Below, piece by piece: positions 1 to 11,129 of a stretch of DNA of 64,000 bases. The translations under genes were made by a program, and so were the position numbers. This DNA is from Prorocentrum cordatum (taxonomy: Eukaryota; Sar; Dinophyceae; Prorocentrales; Prorocentraceae), in NCBI GenBank assembly GCA_963575745.1, contig CAUYUJ010000889.1, forward strand, positions 1-64,000, in the 5' to 3' direction. The notes under the pieces are model-generated. The model ran no database searches and was not told the origin of the DNA. It was given only the letters and a program-made list of their open reading frames with translations. Position 1 is the stretch's first letter. Every line of letters begins with the position of its first letter.

Positions 1-95
1 CGCCTCCTTCTCCTCCTCCTCCTCCCCCTCCTCCTCCTCCTCCTCCTCCTTCTCCTCCCCCTCCGCCTCCCCCATCCTCCGCCTCCTCCTCCCCC
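1..95. repeat. pyrimidine (CTC/TCC)n microsatellite
   Basis: Nearly uninterrupted CTC/TCC triplets with occasional CCC. The same kind of tract lies just upstream of the second 102-bp array (21425-21535), so it may belong to a larger composite repeat. Confidence 0.9.
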
Positions 96-289
96 AGCTG
101 GCCGCCGTCTTACACGAACACTGCCAAACCCGACGAGCAGGCGTTCTCCGAATTACACTTCGTGTAACTTTCGGGGGGGAATAGTATTTTCCCCAACCCT
201 CCTTGGTTGGGCATCCGTTTTGAATAGAACAGTGTGGTCTCCACTTCCTCCTTCCCGTCCCGTCTCCCTCTTGCCTCCTCCTGTCTTGC

Positions 290-930
290 CTGCGGGGGGC
301 TGCGATCTGTGAAACTGTCGCCACTTTCGAGGCTTGCCGGGGGGCCCAGCACAGTGACGCCACGGGCGGACCCAAATTAGACCTCGCCATCCCTGGGGGG
401 CTGCGATCTGTGAAACTGTCGCCACTTTCGAGGCCTGCTGGGGGGTCCTGCATAGAGGGTAATCGCGGCGGATTCAAATTAGACCTCGCCATCCCTGGGG
501 GGATGCGATCTGCGAAACTGTCGCCATTTTCGAGGCCTGCTGGGGGGCCCAGCACAGTGAGGGCCTCGCGCGGATTCAAATTAGACCTCGCCTTCCCTGG
601 GGGGCTGCGATCTGCGAAACTGTCGCCATTTTCGAGGCCGGCCTGCTGGGGGGCCCAGCACAGTGAGGGCCACGGGCGGATTCAAATTAGACCTCGCCAT
701 CCCTGGGGAGCTGCGATCTGTGAAACTGTCGCCACTTTCGAGGCCTGCTGGGGGGCCCAGCACAGTGCCGTCACGCGCGGACCCAAATTAGACCTCGCCA
801 TCCCAGGGGGGCTGCGATCTGTGAAACTGTCGCCACTTTCGAGTCCTGCTGGGGGGCCCAGCACAGTGACGCCACGCGCGGACCCAAATTAGACCTCGCC
901 ACCCCTGGGGGGCTGCGATCTGAGATCCCC
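290..930 (+). repeat. 102-bp tandem array, copy A
   Basis: About six units. The core CTGCGATCTGYGAAACTGTC followed by GCCACTTTCG recurs with the TGCGATC start at 301, 402, 504, 606, 712, 813 and 914, giving spacings of 101-106 bp. The second half of each unit (GGGGGGCCCAGCACAGTG, then AAATTAGACCTCGCC) is more variable. Because the period is close to 34 codons, frames stay open through it on both strands, but the peptides are only translations of the repeat. Related arrays lie at 21540-22165 (same orientation) and 35525-35820 (inverted). Confidence 0.92.
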
Positions 931-1189
931 GCTTTCGAAGTGGCTAGCGTTGCTCAGGGATTGCAACTAATCAGCTTTATCTAGTCCTTGTCCTGAAGAC
1001 AGTGTACCCTTGCCTGCCGTGTCTTTTTGTTTTTTTTTATTTTTTTTAACAAGAGTTCCGTCTGCAGACATCTGTAACCCTCGCTCCGTCATCGCCCCCT
1101 TTATAAAGTGATGCGCCCCGCGTTTGCGCAGGGGTTGGGTACGTCGCCAGGGTAATTTTTCGTTCCCGGGCGTTGGCACGGAGTTGAAT

Positions 1190-1535
1190 GATACACTTGC
1201 GTTGCAATCGATTGCAATCCATTGTATTGCAAACGATTCGATCGCAATCCATTGGATTGCAATCGATTGGATTGCAATCGGTTGAATTGCAATCGATTCA
1301 ATCGATTGGATTGCAGGGGAGGGACAGGACGGAAGGGAGGGATGGGAGGAGAGGGAGGGGAGGGAGGAGATGGAACGAAGGGTGGGGAGGGAGGGGAGGG
1401 AGCGGAGGGAGGTGGGGAGGGGGATTGCAGTGGAAGGGAGTGCAATCGATTGCAAGCGATTCGATTGGAATTTTCGATCGTCGATCGTTGATCGTCGATC
1501 GTCCATCCTCGATCGTGGATTGTTCATTTTGGATC
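1190..1535. repeat. ATTGCAATCG / GGGA / GATCGTC simple-repeat block
   Basis: Three abutting degenerate repeats: ATTGCAATCGATT-type decamers (about 1190-1316), a purine-only GGGA/GGA tract (about 1316-1440), and GATCGTCGATCGTTGATC-type repeats (about 1440-1535). The first and third are rich in self-complementary GATC/ATCGAT. No gene seen. Confidence 0.8.
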
Positions 1536-1539
1536 GTCT

Positions 1540-1965
1540 GCGAAAGGGAGGGCGGAGGCTCCGCGGGCTGGGTGGCCAAAGGGGGGAAGGGGGGGGGGCT
1601 TCCAACCCCCCTCCCGTTTGGCACAAAGGGGGGGAGGGGGGGGGAGAGCTTCCAGCAGGGTGGGGCGGCCAAAGGGGGGGTGGGTGGGTAGCTTCCAAGC
1701 ACCCCCCCCCCTTTGCACGAAAGGGGGGGAGGGGGGGTAGCTTCCAGCAGGGCAGCGCCAAGGGAGGGGGGGGGTAGCTTAAGCACCCCCCCCCTTTGGA
1801 AAGGGGGGGAGGGGGGGGTAGTTTCCGGGGAGGGCCCAAAGGGGGAGGGGGGGGGTAGCTGTAAGCCCCCCTCCCCCTTGCAAAAAAAAGGGTGAGGGGG
1901 GGGTGCTTCCAACAAGGGCGGCTCAAGGGAGGGGGGGGTGGCCTAAGCCTAGCCCCCCCCTCCCC
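1540..1965. repeat. G-block / C-block imperfect repeat
   Basis: Five or six imperfect units, each with AAAGGGGGG-type runs and CCCCCCCTTTG-type runs separated by GCTTCCAGCAGGG-like spacers. G and C blocks are mutually complementary, so hairpins and, on either strand, G-quadruplexes are possible. Open frames on both strands encode only Pro/Gly/Arg-rich shadow peptides. Confidence 0.8.
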
Positions 1966-2445
1966 TTTGCTCGGGCCCTGTGGGCGCGCTGTCTCGTAGT
2001 TGCAGTAGCTGTGGTAGTAGTCGAAGATGAATTTGAAGTTCTAGCCATACTAGTAGTAATAGCAGCTGGAGTAGCAGTAGTATGGGCAGTCCAGTTGTAT
2101 GTATATGTATATGATTGTGTATAGTTCCATGTTTATGTCGTTGTACAGGTTGGAACACACATAGGCTGCATTCTTTTTTGCATTGCATATGTTAGTATAT
2201 GCCTTGATTGCATTGCATATGTTGCATCACACATAGTGCGCCACATAGGTTGCAGCGCATAGAATGCAACAACCTACTGTTTGGGGCCCGCACTGGCTAA
2301 CATCGCCGTGTAGACAAAGACAAGCGCCGCTGTGCAGTCTAAGTTGTGAAAGCTACGTTGTGCAATATAGGTGTTGCGGTCTATGTTGCGCAAACTACGC
2401 GGAGCAGTCTTCGTGGTGCGATCCATGATGCGCAATTGGTTTTTC
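1966..2445. other. no gene seen; TATG and TGTTGCA-like degenerate repeats
   Basis: Contains TATGTATATG-type sequence (about 2095-2230) and degenerate TGTTGTGCAAT/CTATGTTGCGC repeats (about 2215-2440) similar to those at 3725-3785 and 6775-6990. I see no convincing coding frame. Confidence 0.5.
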
Positions 2446-2449
2446 CCCC

Positions 2450-3720
2450 ACTAGTTGACACATTTCGCGCTCATGCAAACATCCCACCCACCCACCCGCA
2501 ACTTGGTTTGCAAAAGCCCATGCGGCGGCGATTGCGAAAAGTGGGCCAACTCAAGCACGCGCGCGCAGCGGCCAGGTAGATTTTCGCGACCGACGTGGCC
2601 GCGGTAGAGATGACCGCGGGGCGCATGCCAGCGGGCATTTCAGTGCGAGTCGGCGACTTGGGCGGGCGCGGTACCACGGCAACGTCGACAGCGGTAGACG
2701 CGAGGATGAGAGTTGCGAAGATAGTGGCGATGTCGACAACGACGACGGCCCGGCCAGCGACGGCGCCGATGCTGATCCCGCCGGTGAAGATGACAGAGTC
2801 CTCGCTTAGGTGATGGAGGTTTTGGGCGGAGTTTGATATGCGAGCGCGGCCGACGCGCGAGAGTAGCCCGCGCGGCGCTCTTCGACGCGGATCGCGCTTC
2901 GCCCAACACGCGCGCAAGGGCGCGCGAATGATTCGGGCATGCGGCGCGAAAGACCTGTTTGGCAGAATTGCATGAACACGCGACGAGCAACAAGCAGGTG
3001 GTTTCTTGAGAATTTGCCAGGGCGCGAGCGCCTGTTTTTTGAAAACTGACCTTGCGAAACCACTTGTTTTTGAGCGGTTTCGGGACATTCGGTTTTCAGA
3101 TCTTTACGACACCGAAGCTTTCTGATTGATTTCGGCGCGCGCGCGACGACGCGCCCGCGCGCACCTCGTAGCTTTTTTTCTGTTGCCATGAATTTTTGCG
3201 ACGGCGCGCGCGCGAGGGCGCTCGCGCGATTTCGACGCGCGCGCGACGCTCGTCCTGTAGAATTTATGCATTTTCCTTTTGAAGAGCTAATATTAACAAA
3301 CAGCGGTTTTCTGCTGAATTCGCAACAGCGCGAGCGCAAGCCCTTTCCACAAACAAAAATCAAAACCCTCGTTGCGAAGCCACGTTTGTTTTGTACGTTT
3401 GTTTGTTGCATTCGTTTTTGAAATCCCCATGTGGCGCGGTGTTTTCGAAGGGTTTCAGCGCGCGCGCGACGGCGCGCACGCGTGCATTTCGTACGTTGTT
3501 TTCTTGTTGCAAGGATGGCGGGCGCGCGCTTTTTGGCAAGGGATGGCAGGGGGGCGGGTGCCAGCGCCCCCGGGGCGGCGCGAACTCGTAGTTCGGATGG
3601 GCGACGGGGCGGGAAAAACGCGCCTGCAATGAGGAAATGGAAGCCGTTTGGTCCCGGAGGGGCAGGGGACTTATTCTTTTTCAGGATGGAGATTGTATGC
3701 GGCGCCCTCTGTTGATTTGC
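2450..3720 (+). mobile_element. dispersed GC-rich element, copy 1
   Basis: First of five copies in the window. It opens with CGCTCATGCAAACATCCCACC, then a CCCATGCGGCGGCGATTGCGA block shared by all copies, a GCGAC-rich middle (GGCGACTTGGGCGGGCGCGG, then GTCGACAACGACGACGG), and a tail of internal subrepeats (TTGCGAARCCAC followed by T-rich sequence, then alternating GCGCGCGCGAC) at about 3050 and 3370. It encodes no recognisable protein, so I regard it as a non-autonomous repeat. Ends are approximate. Confidence 0.7.
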
Positions 3721-3789
3721 GCCCCTAAGAGGTGCGATCTACGATGTGCAATGTATGTGATGCAATCTAGGTAGTGCAATTCACTCTGT

Positions 3790-4555
3790 CGAATTTGAAG
3801 TCGGCCGCTGCTCGCGCAATCATCTCATCCGCCCGCTCGCGCATTGGCTTGCAGAACCCGCGCGGCGGCGATTGCGATGGCAGCTCGGCGCTTGCTGGCG
3901 CGTCGCCGAGGCCGCGCCAGCTCGCGCGCTCGCGCGCGCAGCTGCCGGCCAGCATGTTGCGACCGACGCGGCCGCGGCGGCGCTGACTGCCGGGCACTTC
4001 CCAGCGGGCGCATCAGTGCGAGTCGGCATTCTGGGCGGGCGCGGCATCGTGGCCACGTCGATGGCGGTTGACGCGGCGACGATGCTAGCGGCGTGGGCGA
4101 CGACGAGCACGGTGGCGACGGCGCGGCCAGTAGCGGCGCCGATGCTTGATCGCGCCAGCGGCGACGACGGCGTCTTCGCGCCGGCGATGGAAAGTTCGGG
4201 GAGGGAGGAATTCGGCATGCGCGCGCGGACGACGCGCGAGAGTGGCCCGCGCGGCATAATTTGACGCGGATCGCGCCCCCCCCCCCCCCCAGCACGCGCG
4301 CAAAGGCGCTCGCGCGATTTCGACGCGCGGCGCGGAGCCCCGCTTGGCAGACGTTCGTAAAACGATTGCCAACGCAGGGTCATTTGAGGAATTCGCGAAG
4401 CCGCGAGCGCGGGTTTTTTTGGCCGGTAGAAAATGGCACATGAGAACCCATAGTTTTTAAGCAAGCGAGCGCGCGCGCGCAGTTTTTGGGCAGAGGATGA
4501 GGGGCGGGGCGGCGCCGGCTTGGCCGGGGCGATTTGAGCCCCTATAGGGCGGGCG
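3790..4555 (+). mobile_element. dispersed GC-rich element, copy 2
   Basis: Starts GCCGCTGCTCGCGCAATCAT and carries the same CGCGCGGCGGCGATTGCGATG block and the GGCGGGCGCGGCATCGTGGC middle, followed by one CG-alternating tail unit. Shorter than copies 1 and 3 because it has fewer tail subrepeats. No coding potential of its own is recognised. Confidence 0.7.
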
Positions 4556-4779
4556 ATGGAGCAGAAACAATTGCAATTTGCAATGCGAAAAGGAGCGCCG
4601 TCAAGTCTGGGAAGGGGGGGGTCCGCGCGCGGTCCCTATCGTTCTTCGCGAAAGGAGAGTCTAAGTACGTGCAGCTTTCGATGCGGCGCAATCGTTGTTG
4701 CCCAAGCCATGGTGTGCGATCTGTGTTTTGCCGGCTACGTCGCGGGATCTATGCCGCGCGTGCGTTTATATGTGGGCAG

Positions 4780-5960
4780 TTAGTTGTCAGCCCCGCTGCT
4801 CTCGCAATCGTCTCGCCCGCCCGCCCGCGGCTGGGTCTGCGCCCGCCCGTGCGGCATCGATTGCGACCGGCGTCTGGTGGCGGCTGGCGCATCTCTGCGG
4901 CCGCGATGGCGAGCGCGTTCTCGCGCGCGAAGCGGCGGGCTAGTTTGGCGCGACAGTCGCGGCCGCGGCGGCGCTGGCCGCCCAGCGCTTCTTAACGGGC
5001 ACCCAGCTCGAGTCGGCGACCTGGGCGGGCGCGGCGTCGCGGCAACGGCGGCGGCGGGCGCGAGGGCGACGGCGGCGACGCCGGCGGCGATCATGACAAC
5101 GACGACGGCGCGGCCAGCGACGTCGCCGTTGCCGATCACGCCGACGGCGATGGCAGCGTCGTCGCATCGGCGACGCAAGTATTAGAAGGCAGTCGAGATG
5201 CGCGCGCGAGGGCGCCCGAATGATTTCGACGCGCGGGGAGAGTGGCCCGATTCATCGAATGGAGGTTTTGAAAATCGCAGAAATCGCAGGTCGTTCTCAA
5301 GGACTCGAGCGCAGTTTGGGCTCGAAAACTGGCGCTGCAAAGCAATTTGTTTTTTATGTGTTGTCGGGGCACTCGATCCCGGAATCCGCGAGGACCTTCA
5401 AGTTCCAGAAAGTTTTCGGCGCGCGCGACGACGCGCGCGAGTGCGCCTCGCCGCGTTTTTCGCTTGGGATTATTGCGGCAGCGCGCGATGGGGCGGTCGA
5501 TATCTCGACGCGCGCGCGAGAGAGGCCTTCTGGCGTAAGTTTATCAACGCGCAGAAACACCCGTGGGTTCCCGTTGAATTCGCATGGGCGCGGGCGCGAG
5601 TTCTCTGCGCATTCCCGTTGCGAAGCCATATGCTTGCTAGCGTGTTTTCGGGGCGCGCGATATCGAAATCCGCGCGCAACCAACGGTTCTTCGAGGTTTT
5701 AGGCGCGCGAGCGCGTGCACTTCGCCCATTTCTGTTGCTCGGGGTTCTGGACAATTTCTGATTTTTGATCGGAGTGCGCGCGTGTTGTTGTTGTTGTTGC
5801 TGTTTTTTTTTTGCAGGGGGTGATGGGGGGGGGTGGGGGGGCGGGCGCTGCCCTGCCTGGGAGAGAACGAACCCAGGTTTAGGATGGACGATGGGGCGGG
5901 ATCGCACGTAAATAACACCGCGAAGAAGGGCGCGGGGAGAGGGGGGGAGAGCGGGGGGGG
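4780..5960 (+). mobile_element. dispersed GC-rich element, copy 3
   Basis: Starts TTGTCAGCCCCGCTGCTCTC, like copy 5, and includes the shared GTGCGGCATCGATTGCGACC block, the CTGGGCGGGCGCGGCGTCGC middle and several tail subrepeats to about 5800, then a G-rich end (GGATGGACGATGGGGCGGG) resembling the ends of copies 1 and 5. Confidence 0.7.
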
Positions 5961-6004
5961 GATAGATCATATTCTCGTAGAAGGTAGTTCACCCTGCAGA
6001 AGAT

Positions 6005-6775
6005 GAAGTCGCCAATTCCATTGCGCCATCATCCCACCAGCGCGCCCGCAATGTGGTTTTTCAAAAGCCCATGCGGCAGCGATTGCGATGGCTGCTCTGC
6101 GCTGGTTAGCGCGTCGCCACGGCCGCGCTAGCGCGCGCGCGCGCTGCGCTGACCGCTGGGCACTTCCAGCGGGCGCTCCACTGCGAGTCGGCAGCTTGGG
6201 CTTGCACGGCATCATGGCAACGTCGACAACGGTAGACGCGGCGATGGTTGTGGCGATGCTGGCGATGAAGGTGACGACGACGACGACGGCAAGGCCAATG
6301 ACGGCGCCGATGCTGATCGCGCTGGCGGCGGTGGCGGTGTCCTCGCGTCGGTGATGAAAGGTTATGGATGGATACCAACATGCGCGCGCGGCCGACGCGC
6401 GAGAGCGGTCCGCGCGACATCGGTTAACGCGGATCGCGCGCAAGGGCGTTCGAATGATCTCGACGTGTGGCGCGAACAGGCTTTCTCGTCAGAAATTAAT
6501 GAATATGTTGGAAACTCGTGGTTGTTTTGAGACTCCGTAAGGGTGCGGGCGCCGGCAATTTGCAAAACTGATGTTGCCGAGCCATACATTTTCCCAGGCG
6601 CACTCGAAACTTCGTTTTTTGAAGGATGGTGGCGCGCGCGCGCGCGACGGCGCGACGACGCGCGCGCGCATGCCGCCCCGTTTTTTGAAAGGGGGTTTTG
6701 GTGACGGCGCGCGCACAAGGGCGTTCGGGCGATATCGACATGTTCACGCGAAAGGCGCGTTTGATGGTTTTTGAT
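6005..6775 (+). mobile_element. dispersed GC-rich element, copy 4
   Basis: Starts CCAATTCCATTGCGCCATCA, contains AAAAGCCCATGCGGCAGCGA and CTTGCACGGCATCATGGCAA corresponding to the other copies, and ends in CG-alternating tails near 6650-6720. Orientation matches copies 1-3, so copies 1-4 form a loose tandem cluster. Confidence 0.7.
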
Positions 6776-6990
6776 GGTGCGTCGTGCGTCGCGCAATTCA
6801 CGTGCATCGATATGTGTTATGATTTCCATGTGGTGCAAATGTTGGTTTGCTTTCCATGTGGCGCGCTCTGCGAGGTGCAATTCACGTTGTGCACGCTACG
6901 TGATGCATTCAATGTTGTGCAACCTATGTGGTGCAATCTTCGCTGTGCTATATAGATGGTGTATTCGATGTTGTTCACTACGTGTTGTGA
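6775..6990. repeat. degenerate TGTGGTGCAAT repeat
   Basis: Repeated CATGTGGTGCAA / ACGTTGTGCA / TATGTGGTGCAAT motifs spaced roughly 16-30 bp. The same motif type appears at 2330-2440 and 3725-3785, always between copies of the dispersed element. Confidence 0.6.
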
Positions 6991-7034
6991 ACGATCAAGA
7001 AGCGCACCGCGGGCGCGATGTTTCCCGTGCGTTC

Positions 7035-7205
7035 TACGTTGCGCAGTCCAACGGCGGCGACGGGCGGCGACGAGGCGGCGACTTGGCGGCGACGGCCGGC
7101 ACGGAGCCGCCAGACCGCCAACACGGCTCAGGCCACAAGCGGCGACGAGGCGGTGACAGGGCGGCGACGGCCGGCATGGTGCCGTTCGACCGCCTACACG
7201 ACCCA
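7035..7205. repeat. 75-bp tandem duplication, GGCGAC-rich
   Basis: Two units share GGCGACGAGGCGG and CGGCGACGGCCGGCA; the CGGCCGGC position recurs at 7093 and 7168, a 75-bp period. No gene recognised. Confidence 0.75.
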
Positions 7206-7269
7206 ATTATTTTGCACACGTGCTATTGCATTCAAGCGCAAGCACATCTAGGAAACAATAAATCTATGT

Positions 7270-7790
7270 AGTTATACTTATACACATATCAACACATATT
7301 GACCATCACATATGTATGTTTGCATGTCTGTGCGTATGTATGTGTGCGTGTATGTATATATGTGTTCATAGGTATGTGTATGTGTAAATGTATAGATATA
7401 GCCATGCAAGTGTATGATTACGTATGTGTATGAGTATGCGTATGTGGATATGGATATGTGTATGCATATGTGTGGTTGTAGACATATACGCATATGCGCC
7501 GTACATGTATTTACATATATGTATGTTATGTGTATGCATATGTAGTCTCACTTGTAGATGTGTACATACGTATTTATGTATGCATGTATGCATGTGTTCA
7601 TGCATGCCTGCATGTACGTATGTATGTATGTGTGCATGTATGGATTGATCTATGCATGTGTGTATAGCTGTATACATGAATATATTGGTTTGCGATATAC
7701 ACATAGTTATAGACATCAGTATACATTAATCTACGTATATATACACACCCATGCAAACATGTATACATATACGTATACTTACACGCGGGT
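7270..7790. repeat. TATG/TGTA-rich cryptic microsatellite
   Basis: About 520 bp of irregular TATGTATGTGTG / CATATATG repeats, the most AT-rich stretch in the window. Frames translate into Met/Tyr/Cys or His/Thr-rich peptides on both strands, which is repeat translation rather than coding. Confidence 0.85.
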
Positions 7791-8674
7791 CCCAAGTGGA
7801 ACAGCCAGCTGGTCGCACCCTGGCGGGCCCAGGCGTTGCGTGCCGCTGTCAACGCGTGCCTGGGGACGCGCCGTCTTGCTGCCGCCCTCGTCTAGTAACA
7901 CGCCCGCTTGGGGTCATGGCGCCTCCTTGGACTCGCCATGGAGAGAAGATGAGGGAAACGTGTCCCGGGTTTTTGCGCCGTTCCCGGGCTCTCGGGACCC
8001 TCCCCAAGTCTTGGGAATGTCAAACAAATATTCAGGATGAAGATTCGGTTCAGGGAAAGGCCCCAGAGTCCAGGATCCGGCTCCTTCTTGCCAGCTGAAC
8101 CGCTTAGGCCCAGACCGATCCGTTCGCCGTGCGGCTTCCGTTCCCTTGCCTCCGCGTTCTTCTAGTGCTCCCCCTTCTGCACTTTGAGGCGCAATCGGAT
8201 GCGTGTTTCCGCTATTTAGCTGTGTCACCCCCGAGCGTTCTTTCCTGTCAGCCGTTGCGTGGTTTCGGCCCGCTGGCGAGCAAAAAATCTCAGACTGTGG
8301 GGTGGGTGTGGGGTTGCGTGGGGTGGGGGTGCGTCGTGAGTTGAATCCAGCCATCTAACCAGCGTGACCAAACTCCGAGTGCCTGCCTCGTCGCCGAGCG
8401 CCTCGCGCTCGGGCATCTTGACGCTCAGCAGAGAGCTGCGAGGAAAAGTGTCCTCGATGGTGGCCTTAGCATAGGGGGCTGTCTTTGGGCCTGGCCAAAC
8501 AAGTGTTTCCAGCCGCGCAGTTGTTCACAGGACACAGCCCTCGCCCGCTGTGGCTCGAGATGTGTGCCCGAGAGCGAGGGGCTTTGCCGCGTGCCGTTCA
8601 CGCGTGGCTGGCGATCCAGATTATAGCTCCGCGAGCTCACATCGAAGAACAGAAAAAAAGGCATACACATAGTT
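7791..8674. other. no supported gene
   Basis: Mixed-composition sequence without tandem repeats. Short frames exist on both strands (for example 8129-8344 plus and 7914-8354 minus) but none shows a recognisable motif or consistent protein character. Confidence 0.5.
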
Positions 8675-8845
8675 TCTCGGAGGTCAGCGTGGATCTTTTG
8701 GATCGGCGCTTGGCGGCGCCGGAGGCTCCGCCAGGGGCTCCTCCCCTATCAACACCTGTGGGTCCGCCCCTGGCGAGCTTCACGCGCTAGTGAGCGGCGT
8801 CCAGCGCCAATCCAAGAAATCCGCGCGGATCTCCGAGACATTATG
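8675..8845. mobile_element. small TIR (MITE-like) element, copy 1
   Basis: The ends are imperfect inverted repeats of about 35 bp: TCTCGGAGGTCAGCGTGGAT on the left and a right end whose complement reads TCTCGGAGATCCGCGCGGAT; both continue into TTGGATYGGCGCT. Total length is about 165 bp with no coding capacity. A second copy with the same architecture is at 24020-24160. Target duplication was not identified. Confidence 0.7.
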
Positions 8846-8861
8846 ATTATGCAGCTTTTGT

Positions 8862-9012
8862 TCTAGTTCCGCGAGCTCAGAGTGTCCAGAAATTGCGGTC
8901 CGAATGAACCCCCTCGCCTCCTTGACAGTGTTTGCTCGCAGGCAGTCGGCAGACTCCGGTGCTGACTCCGATGCGTACGATGCGCCTCTTGTGGAGAAGC
9001 GCGCCGAGTCAC
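8862..9012 (+). repeat. inverted-repeat arm (exon 1 copy, direct)
   Basis: Covers TCTAGTTCCGCGAGCTCAG through GAGAAGCGCGCCGAG. It is almost identical to the reverse complement of 10190-10345; both arms encode the start of the membrane-protein frame (ASLTVFARRQSADS). Confidence 0.85.
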
Positions 9013-10249
9013 AGTCTGGCGGGCCATACGTGCTTGGATGCTTGCCGTTTTTCGTGGTGGACATCTTGAAGATGAAGGACGCAGAGAAGAATTGTCCGCG
9101 TTCACATTGCATCGGTCCCGTCATCAAGCTAGCAATGTGGTGCCCGCTCGTGCACTCATTTGTGATGTTCTGTTTCATGGGGGTGGGTCTCCTGCACATG
9201 TCGTGCCAGAACAAGAACGGGGGACCACTTAGCAAGCCCAAGATTTCGTATCCACCATGGTGGTTCTTGCCGGCCGGGGCCAGCTGCATCGCCCTGATGT
9301 TGTTCGAGGTGTACATCGCGAAGTATTCGAGCATCTCGTACACCGACAAAGCCAGCAAGCAGTTTGCAAAAAAACACGAGAACGAGAAGCGCCCAATAGG
9401 GCTTAGCCACTGCCCAGATTGCCGCATCCAAAAGGAATCGACGCCAGGAGGCCCGTTGTCTGATCCCGAGGCCGAAGGTGTACTTGAGTGCCGCCACTGC
9501 GGGAAAGCGTTAAAGCAGGGCCGTCTCCCAGTAGGATGGCCATGCATGCCCGTCACTGTGATCGACGCCTTGCTGTCCCGCTGCTGCTTCTCTGGAGTCT
9601 CAAATGAGAAACATATTCCCATACTGCTGCTCGACCAGGAGAGCCATCGTAACACCGACTGGATTCGGCTCGAAATTCTGGTCAGAACGCACCCTGGGGG
9701 AGGTCCGCCAAGTAGCAGTATCGGTATCTTCTCGTTTCTCCAGGAGTCCGCGCCAGGTGGCACGAAGAGCAGGAGAAGTTGTACTTCAACGTGTGGTTCC
9801 TCTGGCTCTTCGTACTGGGGACGATAACCGTGTACGGGCGGCTCCAGGCGAACACCTTCCTGGGGATGGTCCTCTACGGCTTCCTGACTGGCAACCCCGC
9901 CGAGGCCACGGACCACATCTGGAAAGAGACGTCGACATTCCACATTTCGCTCGAGGTTCTCGGGCGAGTAAGGGACAATTGCAACCGGTAGGTTGAGGGA
10001 ACTGTCACTGGCGCCTCCCATGGCCGACCTCGCGCCCCCAGCGCTGATGGCGCGGCATTCGAAAACAGGCGCCGCGTGCATGTCATCAGCGCTGGGGTCG
10101 GGATCGTCGTTCGGAGGGCGCCAGGGCTTGGGTGGCGCCAGGGGTTGCAGAAAAACATGTACAAGCACAAACTTCTGGAGAAGCGGCTCCGTTCAACTCG
10201 GCCCGCTTCTCCACAAGAGGCGCATCGTACGCATCGGAGTCAGCACTAG
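8904..10249 (+). pseudogene. multi-exon membrane protein (rearranged), unknown family
   Basis: Exon 1 opens at ATG 8904 and reads to about 9600. It holds two hydrophobic segments (about residues 71-97 and 112-135) and two CxxC pairs (CPDC near residue 170, CRHC near residue 197), suggesting a membrane protein with a zinc-binding loop. A likely intron follows: a pyrimidine tract ending CTCCAG at 9742 precedes exon 2 (about 9743-9967), which has a third hydrophobic segment (YFNVWFLWLFVLG) and ends at a good donor, CGA|GTAAGG at 9968. TTGCAG at 10150 could start exon 3 (KNMYKHKLLEKRL), which runs straight into the inverted copy of exon 1 and stops at 10247. The phases of exon 2 to exon 3 agree. 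I do not recognise the family; a distant CSC1/TMEM63-like channel was considered but is unsupported. The inverted duplication argues it is not intact. Confidence 0.5.
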
Positions 10250-10345
10250 AGTCTGCCGACTGCCTGCGAGCAAAAACTGTCAAGGAGGCGAAGGTGTCCA
10301 TTCGGACCGCAATTTCTGGACACTGAGCCCGCAGAACTAGAACAA
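10190..10345 (-). repeat. inverted-repeat arm (exon 1 copy, inverted)
   Basis: Reverse-complement copy of 8862-9012. Translated on the minus strand it gives ASLTVFARRQSADSSADSD with few differences from the direct copy. It lies about 1.2 kb away, on the other side of the gene body. Confidence 0.85.
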
Positions 10346-10429
10346 CAACAAATTACATCAACACACGGTCGGAATGAGGTATAGGATCGAGGTAGGTTAG
10401 AGCACAGTGTTGCCCCGCCTCCCTCTCCT

Positions 10430-10512
10430 GCCCCTTCTCCTCCTCCTCCTCCTCCTCCTCCTCCTCCTCCTCCTCGGTCGGTCGGTCGGTCGGTCGGTCG
10501 GTCGGTCGTGGC
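10430..10512. repeat. (TCC)n-(GGTC)n microsatellite
   Basis: About 14 TCC triplets followed directly by about nine GGTC tetramers. Confidence 0.95.
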
Positions 10513-11129
10513 GCAAGAGAGGTCGAAGTGCATGGATAGAGAGCAGAGAGAGAGCCCAATGAGTGAAGAACAATGGGGGCAACAGCAGGGGCAGGAACGC
10601 AGGGGACCTGCCAGCTAGAGAGCTGGGTACGATCGCTAAAGTGGATGGGCACTAAGGGTTGGAAAATGGAATGAGAGCCGAGGATAGAAAAATAATGAAG
10701 ATCTTACACAGGCTAGAACTGTTACTCCCCTGACGGGGACAGCCAGACCCTATGTGGCCCCCTGGCATCACACAGAGGATACTGACTAAGGTTGGCGCTA
10801 CCGCGAGGATCTGATGTGATCCTGGCATCTCCTTCCCCCCTGTGCCCTTCACGATTCATCACCTAATGCCTCAAGCTCTGCAACTCCAGGCGAAGAAAGA
10901 GAAAGAGAAGAGGAGTGCTCACCGTTGTGGTTAGCTGTGCGATGCCCGTTCCTGATATGGAGCATACATTCCATAGAAATTCCCGTCGCAAGGTGTGGAT
11001 CCCAGGGGGAAGCAAATCGTCGCAATCCATACGGCAGGTCCTAGCCGTCGTCCGTCGGGGCAAGTTGGAGAAGCCTTCCGAGAGATCACTCATCACTTCT
11101 GCACCAAAGGGGGCGAGGGCGAACCAAAT

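Noticed and set aside
290-930. CRISPR array
   Set aside because: Units are contiguous 102-bp tandem repeats without unique spacers, in a eukaryotic context.
967-1926. 319-codon Pro-rich minus frame
   Set aside because: Translation of G/C-block repeats and simple repeats.
9743-9967. CSC1/TMEM63 channel assignment for the 8904-10249 gene
   Set aside because: Only a vague resemblance around one membrane helix; not enough to name the family.
8780-10168. 462-codon minus-strand frame
   Set aside because: Opposite strand of the membrane-protein exons; low-quality composition, while the plus frame has hydrophobic helices, CxxC pairs and plausible splice sites.
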